Both the position numbers and the translations under genes were made by a program. Under the pieces are notes generated by a model. It was not told the DNA's origin. It saw nothing but the letters and a program-made list of their open reading frames with translations, and did not search any database. From an uncultured Porphyromonadaceae bacterium (lineage in GTDB: Bacteria; Bacteroidota; Bacteroidia; Bacteroidales; Muribaculaceae), in NCBI GenBank assembly GCA_947573485.1, contig CANPGB010000007.1, positions 1 through 64,000 of the forward strand: a DNA stretch of 64,000 nt. The letters are read 5' to 3'. Of the stretch, positions 26,829 through 36,858 are shown piece after piece (position 1 is the first letter of the stretch; the number at the start of each line of letters is the position of its first letter).

Positions 26829-29800
26829 ATGAATAAGAGCTATTTTTTGATACAATTTCTTGCGCTTCTAAGCATTTCGGCAAGATCGCAGACTTGGACA
26901 ACCATTGATGTTCAGACTCCTGGAACTCTCGAGTCTGCAATCCTTGGCAAAACCGCTGCCCAGCTTGCAAACACCCGCATCAACGGCGCCCTCAACTGGC
27001 AGGACCTCAAGTTATGGCCGGAGGTAACGAGAGCCTCAACGCCATACAGAGCCTCGACCTGCGTGGGGTGACCCTCATCCCCGGTGGCGAGTGCTATGCG
27101 CAGAAAGGCGTGTTCTCTTCCGGCGGAGTTGTCTCGATTAATATATCCTTCTACCTCTCAGATGATAACACCTTGACCTATACTACATCTGATTGGTTGG
27201 GCACATACATTACATCGGGTGTTGCCCGCAATAATTGTTTCGCCGGAGTTTTCGGCAGTTTCGCAGGCCTGACAACCATATATCTCCCTGAATATATGAC
27301 CGAAATCGGTCCCGCTGCTTTCCGTGGCAATACTTCTGTGCAGAAGGTTGTTATGGGAAGCAAAGTAGAAAGAATCGGAGAATATGCCTTCGCCTATTCA
27401 GGAATCAGGACGCTCGACGCTCCACAATCTCTGACACGGATTGACAACCGGGCATTTCTTTATTCGGAGCTCGAAAGCATTTCTTCGCTGAAGAACGTGG
27501 ATACTATCGGCCTGGGTGCTTTTGAATACTCTAAAATCAAGAACGTCGACCTCCCGGGTATTAAATCTATCGGCGGGTATGCCTTCAATGGCAGCCCTTT
27601 GCAGTCCGCCGTGCTCGGAGGACCGATAAAGGTTATATCCGAGCATGCCTTCAATTGCCCGTCGATGACCTCGTTTGCCTATCCGGCTTCAATCGACAGC
27701 ATCGGCTCTTTTGGTCTGACATCGCCATGGCTCAAATCCAAGACTGCTGAGAACGGTATAATTTACGTAAATAATGTGGCTTGCGCACTCACGCAGGATT
27801 TCCCTGCTTCGATTTCGGTAAAGGAGGGCACCACTCACATAGTCGATGACTTTTTTGCCGGCAGCGAAGTGACCATGGCTGGCTCTCAGCAATCAATCAA
27901 CCTCACCATACCTAAATCGATGAGGTATATAGGCGAAGCTGCTTTTGCCAATTGCCCCCTACTCGCAAAAGTGACTTTCACTCCCGGCGGCGATCTCTAT
28001 ATAAAGGACCGCGCCTTCTCAACCGGTAATCCCCTCGAGGTGCACGAATTCCCTCAGGGTATAAGTTTTATCGGTCTGCAGGCTTTCCCGACGGTGAGAA
28101 ATGTTGTGTGGCGCTTGCCATGCGTGCGTTTGGCCGAAAATGCCGAGCCTTTCTTGACCGTGGAGAGCGTAACCATAGGAGCTGAGGCCGACAGCATTCC
28201 CGCGCGATTGTTCAAAGACCTGAGTAACATTGCCGACATCACCTTCGAGCCGCGCCCTGCCAACCGTCCGCTATCAATCGGAGACGATGCCTTCCGGCGC
28301 CCTTACATAGAGAGTTCTCTCACGCGCCAAATCCACAATTTCCCGGCCAACGTCACCTATGTGGGCAGTAATAATTTTGCCTCAGATTACGCGCCGATAC
28401 ATTTCGACAGCCCGGTCGACCTTACTCACGTCCGCTATGTCGGCGACCGCGCTTTCCTTCGGGCCTCAGACGCTTTTGCAGGCGACACGCTCGTGTTCCC
28501 CGCGGGCTTGAAATACATTGGCACAATGGCTTTCGGAGGCCTCGATGTCAAGCACGTGGCAGTGAACTGCGACTCTCTCGAGTCGGCGCTCAATATCTTT
28601 ATAGAACCCTCCAAAGAAAATTGGAGCGAGTACTATCCCTCGTTCAACACAAACATCAAGTCGGTGTCTGTGAGCAAGAACGTGCGCAGTCTCCCGCATC
28701 GTATCTTCGGTGGCTGCATCGAACTGGAGAAGGTTGAATTTGAAGAACGGCCGCGGCAGAATCCTGTTCCGCTGAGCATAGGGTCCTGCATTGTTGGCGG
28801 TTTTATCGGCGAGCTCTACAGGGTAGAAGATACCCCTTCAAAAGTTACCGAATGGAACCTGCCTTACGGCACCGTTTCGATAAGCGGTGTGGCTTTTGAC
28901 CAGGCTGCCCGTTCAATCACTCTCCCGGCGACATTCAAGAATTTTACTCTCAGTCTGTCGACCAACCGATACCCCTATTCTCACGACATGACAATCTTCT
29001 GCCATGCGCCCGAAGTGCCCACCTTCTCGAACCGGCTTTCATATGCCTTCGAACTCTCTAACTCTTTGCCTTCGACGGTGACGGTATACGTGCCCGCGAG
29101 GTCGCTGGCTTTATATCAGTCAGACACGGTGTGGGGTACGGCCAAAATCCTGGCATTTGCCGACGACCTGCTTGAAATCAACGGTGTGCAGTATGCCGAA
29201 GTCGGAATCGACGACGAAGGGTATGTGCTCCTTGAAGTGTCGGGTATCGCCGATGCCACCACCGACCCGGTGGTTGACACGGCTTTCGAGCGCGGGGGCG
29301 ATAAATTCCGCACTACAGGCATAAATCAGAGCGTCTTCGCAGGCAAGACATTGAACAGCTTCACCCTTACCCACAGCCGCGACTGGGAGCCCGGGACTTT
29401 CACTTTTAAACCTAAGTCTTTTGCCCGGACGACCTTGAACGACTTCATAACCGATGTTAACTCGCACCTGATTTTTGAGACCGAATCGTTTGACAGATTC
29501 AATCTCCGGGCCGAAAAATTCAGGATAACAAGCAATGCCACCTTAAAGACAGGTGCGATTCATCCTGACCACCGCATTGATTTCGTATTTGACAATGCTG
29601 TGAATCTCGGCCACCTGACAATGCACGCCGGCGCACTCAGTTATTTCCGTAATATGGAGTTCTACGGCAAGACCCTCGAATGTATCGCCGACCCGGAGTG
29701 CGAATATCCGCTGGCTTTCACCGGTACGCTTGTGTTAGGAAACACTGTTGCCGAACTTATTGGCGCCGACAACATCAACTATCGTGGCGTTGATATTAAA

Positions 29801-30751
29801 AGCTATGCGGTGGTGCCCCCTGCTCTCTCGGGCTTCAGTGCCGAAAGTCGCAGCAACTCCCGCTACTATTATCCCCGATGTGTTGAAGATAGGTATGCTA
29901 AAAGCTGGCAAGGATTTTTAGAGAGCAGTTCAATCAACGGCTATTGCATCGACGGCCCCGAGGGCTCTTTCTTTGGCTATGCCGATGAGATTGCCGATAT
30001 ACATGACTTTGTACTCGGCACTACTGACAAGACCTATGCCGCAGTTCCTACCCAAATTAGTCTTTTCGGTGAGGAGCTTACTATAAACAATGTGTGGCCA
30101 TATTCGTTCTGGTACAGCCCCAACCTCGGAACACTCACCTTCGGCAGCCTCGACTACCCCGAACGCAGCCTCTATGTGTGGAACAATCAGTTGGAGCCCT
30201 ACCAAACCCTCGACCGCGTAAATGTTATCAACGCCCGGTTCCACCCCGAGGCATTCGCCAACCCGGGTAATGCTATAAAGAGCATCCGCATTGCCAACGC
30301 GGCATCGTGCGAGCACGGCCTCAAACTGCCGTATTGCTCTATCAAGGAGGTTATTCTCGACTCCGACTGCACCGATGCCACCGCTCTTGGCTGGGATGGC
30401 GAATATACCGGCCAATACGGCCCCGGCAACCTTGCGCCCGATGTCCTTATTATCAGCAACGCCATGACGCCACCGGCGCTCACGCCGTGCCCCGATGAAA
30501 TCTACCGTGGCGCTACTGTCACCGTGCCCGATGCCGCACTGGAAGCTTATCTCGCTCATCCGGTATGGGGTAAATTCGCACGTCTTAACAGTGCGGGAGT
30601 CACAGGCGTAGCGACCGCCACGGAGGCGCAAATCACAGGCATATTCGACACTACCGGCCGCTACTGCGGCACCTCTGTCGAGGGCTTGCGTGCAGGCATA
30701 TACATTATCCGCCGCTCCGACGGCTCGGCAACCCGCAGCCTTATCCGCTGA
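26829..30751 (+). pseudogene. BspA-like leucine-rich-repeat surface protein, frameshifted
   Basis: The intact protein would have about 1300 residues. The first frame (from 26829) gives a signal peptide and a start typical of the family (TWTTIDVQTPGTLESAI, then INGALNWQDLK). The match then continues in another frame from about 27014 (MAGGNESLNAIQSLDLRG) to the stop at 30751. One missing base near 27011-27013 explains the break. The body holds many LRR_5 repeats of the BspA type (KVERIGEYAFAYSGIRTL, TIGLGAFEYSKIKNVDLPG) and ends in a sorting-type tail (AGIYIIRRSDGSATRSLIR). The rest of the frame is fully open, so the break is recent or a sequencing error. If the 27014 start is used, the product lacks a signal peptide and could not be exported. 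Confidence 0.8.
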
Positions 30752-30759
30752 CCTGGAGC

Positions 30760-31008
30760 ACAAGCCTCCGGCTTGTATTTGGAGGATAGGCCATGGGAGC
30801 ACAAGCCTCCGGCTTGTAATTGGAGCATAAGCCTCCGGCTTGTGATTGGAGCTTCGGCGCGGCAAAGCCGATAGATATGACAAGCGCAGGGTGGAGGGCA
30901 CCCTGCGCTAATTAGCATTTAGAGATTTTTATGCGTGGACTCCCAAATACAAGCCGGAGGCTTGTGATCCAAAGGAGGCCTATGCTCCAATACAAGCCGG
31001 AGGCTTGT
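30760..31008. repeat. Five short palindromic repeats
   Basis: A 17-base element, ACAAGCC-TCC-GGCTTGT, occurs three times rightward (30760-30776, 30801-30817, 30827-30843) and twice in opposite orientation (30949-30965, 30992-31008), each beside GGAGC- or TTGGAG-like bases. Each copy is a 7-bp hairpin. A separate terminator-like hairpin lies between the two groups. Confidence 0.9.
30883..30909. terminator. Possible terminator of the LRR gene
   Basis: An 11-bp perfect stem (30883-30893 with 30899-30909) with a 5-base loop; T-runs are weak on both sides (ATTTTT at about 30926). Confidence 0.55.
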
Positions 31009-31029
31009 GCTCCAATGAGTCGCTATTGG

Positions 31030-31101
31030 TACCCCGGAGCGGAATCGAACCGCTATCAAAAGTTTAGGAAACTTCTATTCTATCCGTTGAACTACCGGGG
31101 C
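31030..31101 (-). tRNA. tRNA-Arg (anticodon CCT)
   Basis: A complete cloverleaf on the minus strand with acceptor GCCCCGG, anticodon loop TTCCTAA (anticodon CCT) and T loop TTCGATT. It reads the rare AGG codon. G1 pairs with U72. The discriminator base A is followed by CCA in the genome. It is probably transcribed with tRNA-Asp, 65 bases upstream. Confidence 0.95.
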
Positions 31102-31166
31102 GGCTTAAAAAAAGAATGAGAAACGAAATCCGAAGATTAGCATTTCTCATTCTCCTCTCTCCTCTG

Positions 31167-31240
31167 CGGTGCGGACGGGACTCGAACCCGCGACCTCCGG
31201 CGTGACAGGCCGGCATTCTAACCGACTGAACTACCGCACC
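31167..31240 (-). tRNA. tRNA-Asp (anticodon GTC)
   Basis: A complete cloverleaf on the minus strand with acceptor GGTGCGG, anticodon loop CTGTCAC between CCGGC and GCCGG, and T loop TTCGAGT. It is the first gene of a two-tRNA unit read from the promoter at 31325. Confidence 0.97.
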
Positions 31241-31324
31241 TCGTTGAGTGCTTTAAGAGGTTTTACCCTCTTGGCGTCTCTGCTTTTTAGCAGGAGAGGC
31301 ATTAGCTCTTTCGCTTTTGCGTTG

Positions 31325-31356
31325 CAAAGTTACGTGCTTATTTCGGTTCCACCAAA
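31325..31356 (-). promoter_or_regulatory. Promoter of the tRNA-Asp/tRNA-Arg unit
   Basis: On the minus strand TTTG (31353-31356), 20 bases, TAACTTTG (31325-31332): a full consensus match, about 85 bases before the tRNA-Asp 5' end. Confidence 0.8.
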
Positions 31357-31438
31357 TATTTTGAGAAAAAAATTCAATAAAAATGCGTTTTTCTACTTTT
31401 GGAAAAAGAAATTGGAGTATATAGGCACGGTCTTAGGC

Positions 31439-32170
31439 CTAATCGAGCATCGTCCGGAGCACTTCGAGGCTTTTGAGCGACGGAAAAGATGTGAGGTGCA
31501 TCGAAAAATAATTGAGAATAACGTCGAGTGCTTTGTTGCGCGCAGCGCGGTCGAAGGGTAGTAGGGCAGCCGTGCGGTAGTTGGCGCGCGAGAGAGCCAT
31601 CAGTGCGGTGAGCTCGCTCCCGGCCACGAAATCGTGGTGCATGGGCAGGGAGTCGCGGAGCGTTCCTTCGCGAAGGTCGAACACGGCCCCCGTGTGCCAG
31701 CCGTCGAGGCGCGGGGCAATTCCGGCGGCGCCGCTCAGGCGGTAGAGGAACACGAGGTGGAAGTTTGCCGAGGCGGCGCTGTCGGTAAGCGTGGCGAAGG
31801 CTTCGAGCGAATAGAAGAGGAAGTCGGAGAGACGTTGGTCGGGCTCGGAGCGCTTCAGCAGCAGGTCGAGCAGTTCGGCAAGGAAAATAGCTGTGAGCTG
31901 TTTGGCCGGCGTGCCGCACACGGCAAGTGACGCCGGGGCGGCAACGAGGTCGCGCACGGTTGATATTTCGCGGCCGGGACGGATGTCGGCCACGGCGTCG
32001 AAAGTTGCAAGGGGTGTGGTGAGCGCCCTGCGCCTGCGGGCCTCGGCGGTGGTGCCCGCTGGCATGGCAAGGGTGAGCCTGCCGTATTGACGGGTCCACA
32101 CCGAGAGCAGGCTACGGGTGTCGCTTACCTTGACGGTGCGCAGTGCTATGCAGTTGAGGTTGGTGTACGT
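31439..32170 (-). CDS. recO: DNA repair protein RecO, unusual start
   Basis: RecO helps RecR load RecA on gapped DNA. The frame reads as RecO throughout: an N-terminal OB-fold (CIALRTVKVSDTRSLLSVW, then ALTTPLATFDAV) and a helical C-terminal part (FLFYSLEAFATL, FHLVFLYRLSG). The first usual start in frame is a GTG at 32101, but that would delete the first OB-fold strands, and the reading frame upstream still matches RecO back to TYTNLNCIAL. No ATG lies between the stop codon at 32183-32185 and 32101. An ACG at 32168-32170, 12 bases after the upstream stop, sits where the family normally has ATG (243 residues from there). Either a rare ACG start is used or the gene has lost its start by one base. 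Confidence 0.8.
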   Translation of the reverse strand, partial: TYTNLNCIALRTVKVSDTRSLLSVWTRQYGRLTLAMPAGTTAEARRRRALTTPLATFDAVADIRPGREISTVRDLVAAPASLAVCGTPAKQLTAIFLAELLDLLLKRSEPDQRLSDFLFYSLEAFATLTDSAASANFHLVFLYRLSGAAGIAPRLDGWHTGAVFDLREGTLRDSLPMHHDFVAGSELTALMALSRANYRTAALLPFDRAARNKALDVILNYFSMHLTSFPSLKSLEVLRTMLD

Positions 32171-32182
32171 GGCTGTGTGGTG

Positions 32183-33514
32183 TTATGGTTTGCGTTTGAA
32201 CGACGGGCACCCCGCATTGGCGTCAACACCCATATGCGGGCAGGCGGGAGTGGTGCGCAGGGCGCAGTTCTCGCATATATCGAGTTCGGAGTTGCGGCTG
32301 CCCGAACCTGCTGCCTCGTTGCCTGCTTGCAGGAACTGCCGGGCTGACCCTTTGAATATGAAGAGCGCTATTATCACTATCGCGAAGGCCCATATTGCTA
32401 TGCCGCTGCAAATTGTGATGACGGCTATGGGGAGGAACGAGCCTGCGAGCCCGGGCGCATTTTTGAGGAGCGCATGGCGGTACCACCAGCCTGCGAGGCC
32501 GGTAAGCACGAGGCTGAGAGCGATGCCGAGTAATGCTTCGCCCACCGAACCTGTATAGGACCCGAAGCCGAGTGCGAGGAGGGTGACGGCGATACCGCCG
32601 ACGGTCATGATGCCGAGAAGGGCGAAGACCGTGGCGGCCAGCCATGGGAATTTGCCGCCGCGGGCATATTTCACATGGTCGTAGACCGAGGCTCCGAACA
32701 CGAGGTAGAGCCACAGCAGGGCAATGACGCATACAACACCAAGGATTATGTACGGCCATGAGCACAGAGGCAGGGCACATATGGCGGCGATGATGAAGGC
32801 GAGGGCTACCACTTCGAGTATGGCAATCGTGCGGGCATTGCCGTGGAATCCGGCAGAGATGCGATTGCCTCGCGTGCGCATGCGCATACCTAATGCCAAG
32901 ATTAGCGGCAGGAGCAGGGCGAGCTCGAACCATTTGGCCTGCGATGCGGCATTGCTCTCTGCCGTCTGCTTCATTTCGCGCACGGCCTTGTTGCGGGCGG
33001 CGATGCGGGCCGTATAGGTATCGTTGAGCGCATATTTGTGGGCGGGGAATGCCGCCAGCGAGTCGGCGGGATAGCTTTCGGGGTTAAGTGTGTAGTCGTT
33101 GTAGGCCCGCATCATTGTAATATAGTCGTTATGTATGCCCACACCCTTCGAGGGCTCCAGCGCCAACTTGTAGCTGCCCGAAAAGCGAGGTTGGTCGCCC
33201 GTGGGCGCAATAATGCTTGCAGGCGCGGGCAAGGGTTTTATCTTCAGGTTCTTGCCGTAGTCGACATCGAACGCCACCACGGGCGTCAGCTCCATGCTGC
33301 CGGCTTCGTCGAAAGCGGCACGGTACAGTTCCCAGCGGTCGTCGGCCCCTCGGTTCTCTATCTGCACCACCAAAAGATTGCCGTCGATGAGCTCCATGCG
33401 TATCTGCTTGGCTCCTGCGCTCTCGGGGTCGGTGGCAAGAAATCCTGTGCGGGCGGCGCATATCGTTGATACGCCGAACAAAACAAATGCGAGAAGTGAT
33501 AGAATCTTTTTCAT
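32183..33514 (-). CDS. Membrane protein with periplasmic domain and Cys-rich tail
   Basis: A 443-residue protein I cannot assign. A signal peptide (1-20) is followed by a soluble domain of about 170 residues (to about 195) with no known motif. About six membrane helices follow from residue 195 to 390 (FELALLLPLILALGM, IAILEVVALAFIIAAICALP and others). The short C-terminal tail has four cysteines, Cys414, Cys417, Cys425 and Cys436 (CENC-x7-C-x10-C), plus His427, which looks like a metal or iron-sulfur site on the cytoplasmic side. It lies just before recO, 12 bases from the inferred recO start, so the two are probably one operon. Confidence 0.75.
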   Translation of the reverse strand: MKKILSLLAFVLFGVSTICAARTGFLATDPESAGAKQIRMELIDGNLLVVQIENRGADDRWELYRAAFDEAGSMELTPVVAFDVDYGKNLKIKPLPAPASIIAPTGDQPRFSGSYKLALEPSKGVGIHNDYITMMRAYNDYTLNPESYPADSLAAFPAHKYALNDTYTARIAARNKAVREMKQTAESNAASQAKWFELALLLPLILALGMRMRTRGNRISAGFHGNARTIAILEVVALAFIIAAICALPLCSWPYIILGVVCVIALLWLYLVFGASVYDHVKYARGGKFPWLAATVFALLGIMTVGGIAVTLLALGFGSYTGSVGEALLGIALSLVLTGLAGWWYRHALLKNAPGLAGSFLPIAVITICSGIAIWAFAIVIIALFIFKGSARQFLQAGNEAAGSGSRNSELDICENCALRTTPACPHMGVDANAGCPSFKRKP

Positions 33515-33628
33515 AACTGTTCGGTATTACTGCGCTCAAAGATATGAAAATTCTTGCAAAAAGTGCACATGTGATGCAAAAAATATTGCAAGAGACCTCC
33601 GCCACTTGTGCGAGGCACCCAATCCTTT

Positions 33629-33659
33629 TTTGAAAACTAAGAAAAAATATGTACATTTG
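33629..33659 (+). promoter_or_regulatory. Promoter of wecC-wecG-wecB
   Basis: TTTG (33629-33632), 19 bases, TACATTTG (33652-33659): a full consensus match, 32 bases before the start codon. Confidence 0.82.
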
Positions 33660-33691
33660 CAGTCAAAATCAATCAAGACGCTACAGATACA

Positions 33692-34897
33692 ATGAAAGCA
33701 TGCTTTATGGGCCTGGGTTATATCGGGCTTCCTACGGCGATTATCGCCGCTATGAACGGTGTAGAGGTAACGGGCGTCGATGTCAATCCTTCGGTAGTTG
33801 CGAAGACCAATTCAGGCGAGCTTCACATAGTGGAGCCCGGCTTGGGCGAGAAGCTGCGCGAGGTGATAGCATCGGGGGCGCTGCATGCCACTGCCGTTCC
33901 GGAAGTGTCAGATGCCTATTTTATGGTAGTGCCCACGCCTTTCAAGGGTAATCACCAGCCCGACATATCGTTTGTCGAGGCTGCCACCCGTGCCGTGCTC
34001 CCCTTCCTCAAGGAGGGCGACCTCTATGTGATTGAATCCACCTCGCCTGTGGGCACCACCGAGCTCATGGCCGAACTTATATACCGCGAGCGCCCCGAGC
34101 TGCAGGGCAAGATATATATTGCCTACTGCCCCGAGCGCGTCCTGCCCGGAAATGTGATATATGAACTGGTGCATAACGACCGTGTTATAGGCGGCATCGA
34201 CGAAGCCTCGACGGCGAAAGCCATGGAGTTCTACAGCCGCTTCGTAAAAGGCGAGCTCCATGCCACCAACGCACGCACCGCCGAGATGTGCAAGCTCACC
34301 GAGAACTCGAGCCGCGACGTGCAGATAGCTTTCGCCAACGAGCTCTCGCTAATCTGCGACAAGGCCGGTATCAACGTGTGGGAGCTTATCCGCCTGGCCA
34401 ACAAGCACCCGCGTGTCAACATCCTGCAGCCCGGTTGCGGTGTGGGCGGTCACTGCATTGCCGTCGACCCCTATTTTATAACTTCTGAGTTCCCCGAGGA
34501 ATCGCGTATTATAGCCACCGCCCGCCAGATCAACAATTACAAGGCCGAGTGGTGTGCCGAGAAAGTTATCAACGCCATGCTCCGCTTCGAGATTGAGCAC
34601 GGCCGCAAGCCCGTTGTAGCAATGATGGGTGTGGCTTTCAAGCCCGATATCGACGACCTGCGCGAGAGCCCCGCAAAGGCTATAATCAGCAAGGTGATGC
34701 AGAGCTGCAACAACGCCCGCATAATGGTTGTTGAGCCTAATGTGGCTGAGCACCACGTGTTTAAGCTTACTCCCTATGACGAAGCTTACCGCGAGGCCGA
34801 CATTGTGGCCTTCCTCACGGCTCACACGCCTTTCAAATCGCTCGCTTACGACGATAGCAAGGTGATTCTCGATTTCTGCGGCATATTCAAAAAGTAA
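33692..34897 (+). CDS. wecC: UDP-N-acetyl-D-mannosamine dehydrogenase
   Basis: A 401-residue cytoplasmic enzyme that oxidises UDP-ManNAc to UDP-ManNAcA with two NAD+. The N-terminal Rossmann fold starts at once (FMGLGYIGLPTAIIAA). The central helix holds KLTENSSRDVQIAFANEL, and the catalytic cysteine is Cys255 in GCGVGGHCIAVDPYF. The C-terminal UDP-binding domain has VAMMGVAFKPDIDDLRESP. The motif GVGGHCIAVDPYF is that of the ManNAc rather than glucose branch. It is followed by wecG and wecB, whose products use or supply its substrate. Confidence 0.92.
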   Translation: MKACFMGLGYIGLPTAIIAAMNGVEVTGVDVNPSVVAKTNSGELHIVEPGLGEKLREVIASGALHATAVPEVSDAYFMVVPTPFKGNHQPDISFVEAATRAVLPFLKEGDLYVIESTSPVGTTELMAELIYRERPELQGKIYIAYCPERVLPGNVIYELVHNDRVIGGIDEASTAKAMEFYSRFVKGELHATNARTAEMCKLTENSSRDVQIAFANELSLICDKAGINVWELIRLANKHPRVNILQPGCGVGGHCIAVDPYFITSEFPEESRIIATARQINNYKAEWCAEKVINAMLRFEIEHGRKPVVAMMGVAFKPDIDDLRESPAKAIISKVMQSCNNARIMVVEPNVAEHHVFKLTPYDEAYREADIVAFLTAHTPFKSLAYDDSKVILDFCGIFKK

Positions 34898-34898
34898 G

Positions 34899-35624
34899 AT
34901 GAGCGATAGCCAAAGTTCAAGGAATATCGAAAGAGTAGATTTACGCGGAGTCAAGGTTTACCCCTTTGCCGACGCCGACGAGCTTATCGACTACGCCGAC
35001 GCCCGAAAGGGTATACTCGTGGCTATCAACGCCGAGAAGATTCTCAACGCCAATCCTACCACCCTCGCCATAATCAACAGCAACATAGCTTACTGCGACG
35101 GAGCCGGTGCCGTAAAGGCCGCCCGCCAGAAAGGTGCTTCGCCGCAGAAGATAGCCGGCTGCGAGCTGTGGCTGAAAATTATAGCCCGCTTCTACGACAA
35201 AGGGCGCACTTTCTATATAATAGGAGCCACCCCCGAGGTGCATGAGGCCACCGTTGAGCGCCTGCGTGCCGATTTCCCCGGCATAAATATCGTAGGGCAC
35301 CGCGACGGCTACCTGCGCACTCCCGAGGAGCGCGAGGCTCTTATTGCCGACGTTGCCGCAAAACGCCCCGACTTCGTTTTTGTGGCAATGGGCTCGCCGA
35401 CGCAGGAGATTCTCATGGGTGAGATGATGCAGCGTCACAAGGCCGTTTACCAGGGTCTCGGGGGTAGCTACGACGTGTATACCGGCAAAGTGAAACGGGC
35501 ACCACAATGGTGGCTCGACCATAATCTTGAGGCGGCTTACCGCCTTATAAAGCAGCCCAAAAGGATAAAACGCAACATACGGTATGTGCAGTTCCTGTGG
35601 TGGTTGCTCTGGAAAAAATTCTGA
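34899..35624 (+). CDS. wecG: WecG/TagA/CpsF family glycosyltransferase
   Basis: A 241-residue enzyme of the family that moves ManNAcA or ManNAc from UDP to an undecaprenyl-linked GlcNAc on the inner membrane. Family motifs are clear: [66 protein letters not shown] and [17 protein letters not shown]. The C-terminal basic and aromatic tail ([17 protein letters not shown]) fits membrane association. It starts one base after the wecC stop, so ManNAcA is the likely donor sugar, as in enterobacterial WecG. The precise acceptor is inferred. Confidence 0.88.
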   Translation: MSDSQSSRNIERVDLRGVKVYPFADADELIDYADARKGILVAINAEKILNANPTTLAIINSNIAYCDGAGAVKAARQKGASPQKIAGCELWLKIIARFYDKGRTFYIIGATPEVHEATVERLRADFPGINIVGHRDGYLRTPEEREALIADVAAKRPDFVFVAMGSPTQEILMGEMMQRHKAVYQGLGGSYDVYTGKVKRAPQWWLDHNLEAAYRLIKQPKRIKRNIRYVQFLWWLLWKKF

Positions 35625-35634
35625 CTATCAGCGT

Positions 35635-36786
35635 ATGAAGAAAGTAATGCTCATCTTCGGCACGCGCCCCGAGGCCATAAAAATGGCACCGCTGGTTAAA
35701 GCCCTCGAAGCGCGTCCCGACGATTTCAAGACAATAGTGGCAGTCACCGGCCAGCACCGCCAGATGCTCGACCAGGTGCTGCATCTCTTCGATATAAAGC
35801 CCGACTACGACCTCAACATAATGAAGCAGGGGCAGGACCTTTACGATGTCACCGCCCGCATCCTCACAGGCATGCGCGATGTCCTTGCCGAGAGTGAGCC
35901 CGATATAGTGCTTGTGCACGGCGATACCTCGACCTCGACTGCCGCAGCCCTGAGCGCCTTCTACAAGCAGATACCTGTGGGCCATGTCGAGGCAGGCCTG
36001 CGCACGGGCGATATATACTCGCCATGGCCCGAGGAGATGAACCGCCGCATAACCGGCCGAATCGCCACATATCATTTCTCGCCCACCGAAAAAGCGGCAG
36101 GAAATCTGAGAGCTGAGAACGTCGACGAGCGTTTCATTGCCATAACAGGCAACACCGTGATTGACGCGCTCAAGACCGTGGTTGCCAAACTCGACGGCGA
36201 TGCCGCCCTCTGCCGTAAGCTGCACGACGACATCGCAGCCATGGGCTATGATACCGACCGCCTCGCCGATGGCCGCCGCATGGTGCTCCTCACCGGCCAC
36301 CGCCGCGAGAATTTCGGCGAAGGCTTCCTCAACATCTGCCGCGCTATCCAGACCCTAGCTGAGCGCTACCCTGAGGTCGATTTCGTGTATCCCATGCACC
36401 TCAACCCCAATGTGCGCCGCCCTATAGCCGAGACTTTCGCGGGCAAAAACTACAGCAATGTGTTCTTCATCGAGCCGCTCGACTACCTGCCTTTTGTGTA
36501 TATGATGAAGACTGCCTACCTTATTATAACCGACAGCGGCGGTATCCAGGAAGAGGCACCTTCGCTCGGCAAGCCGGTGCTCGTAATGCGCGACGTCACA
36601 GAGCGTCCTGAGGCTCTCGAGGCGGGCACAATACGCCTTGTGGGTACTGATGCCGCCAAGATTGTTGGCGAGGCATCGCGCTTCCTCGATGATGCAGCTT
36701 ATTACCACGCCAACAGCCTTATTGCCAACCCCTATGGCGACGGTAACGCTTGCGGCCGCATTATAGATTACCTCGCAAAAATCTGA
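35635..36786 (+). CDS. wecB: UDP-N-acetylglucosamine 2-epimerase (non-hydrolysing)
   Basis: A 383-residue cytoplasmic enzyme that interconverts UDP-GlcNAc and UDP-ManNAc, the substrate of WecC. The N-terminus has the signature [18 protein letters not shown], followed by VHGDTSTS and [10 protein letters not shown]. The C-terminal half has [30 protein letters not shown] and [14 protein letters not shown]. The chosen ATG at 35635 is ten bases after the wecG stop and starts [12 protein letters not shown] directly; an upstream frame inside wecG is ignored. It completes a three-gene module (epimerase, dehydrogenase, transferase) and ends at a strong terminator. Confidence 0.95.
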   Translation: MKKVMLIFGTRPEAIKMAPLVKALEARPDDFKTIVAVTGQHRQMLDQVLHLFDIKPDYDLNIMKQGQDLYDVTARILTGMRDVLAESEPDIVLVHGDTSTSTAAALSAFYKQIPVGHVEAGLRTGDIYSPWPEEMNRRITGRIATYHFSPTEKAAGNLRAENVDERFIAITGNTVIDALKTVVAKLDGDAALCRKLHDDIAAMGYDTDRLADGRRMVLLTGHRRENFGEGFLNICRAIQTLAERYPEVDFVYPMHLNPNVRRPIAETFAGKNYSNVFFIEPLDYLPFVYMMKTAYLIITDSGGIQEEAPSLGKPVLVMRDVTERPEALEAGTIRLVGTDAAKIVGEASRFLDDAAYYHANSLIANPYGDGNACGRIIDYLAKI

Positions 36787-36804
36787 GCATAAACGTAATA
36801 GCAC

Positions 36805-36844
36805 AAAAAACTCGGACACCGAAATATCGGCGCCCGAGTTTTTT
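36805..36844. terminator. Terminator after wecB (two-way)
   Basis: An 11-bp stem of AAAAAACTCGG and its complement (36805-36815 with 36834-36844) around a loop that holds a second small hairpin (CCGA/TCGG). A- and T-runs on both sides let it serve wecB and the opposing DUF3861 gene. Confidence 0.9.
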
Positions 36845-36858
36845 ATTTCTGTGGCAGT

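Noticed and set aside
27008..27016. Programmed -1 frameshift in the LRR gene
   Set aside because: No XXXYYYZ slippery heptamer or downstream pseudoknot is visible; a missing base is simpler.
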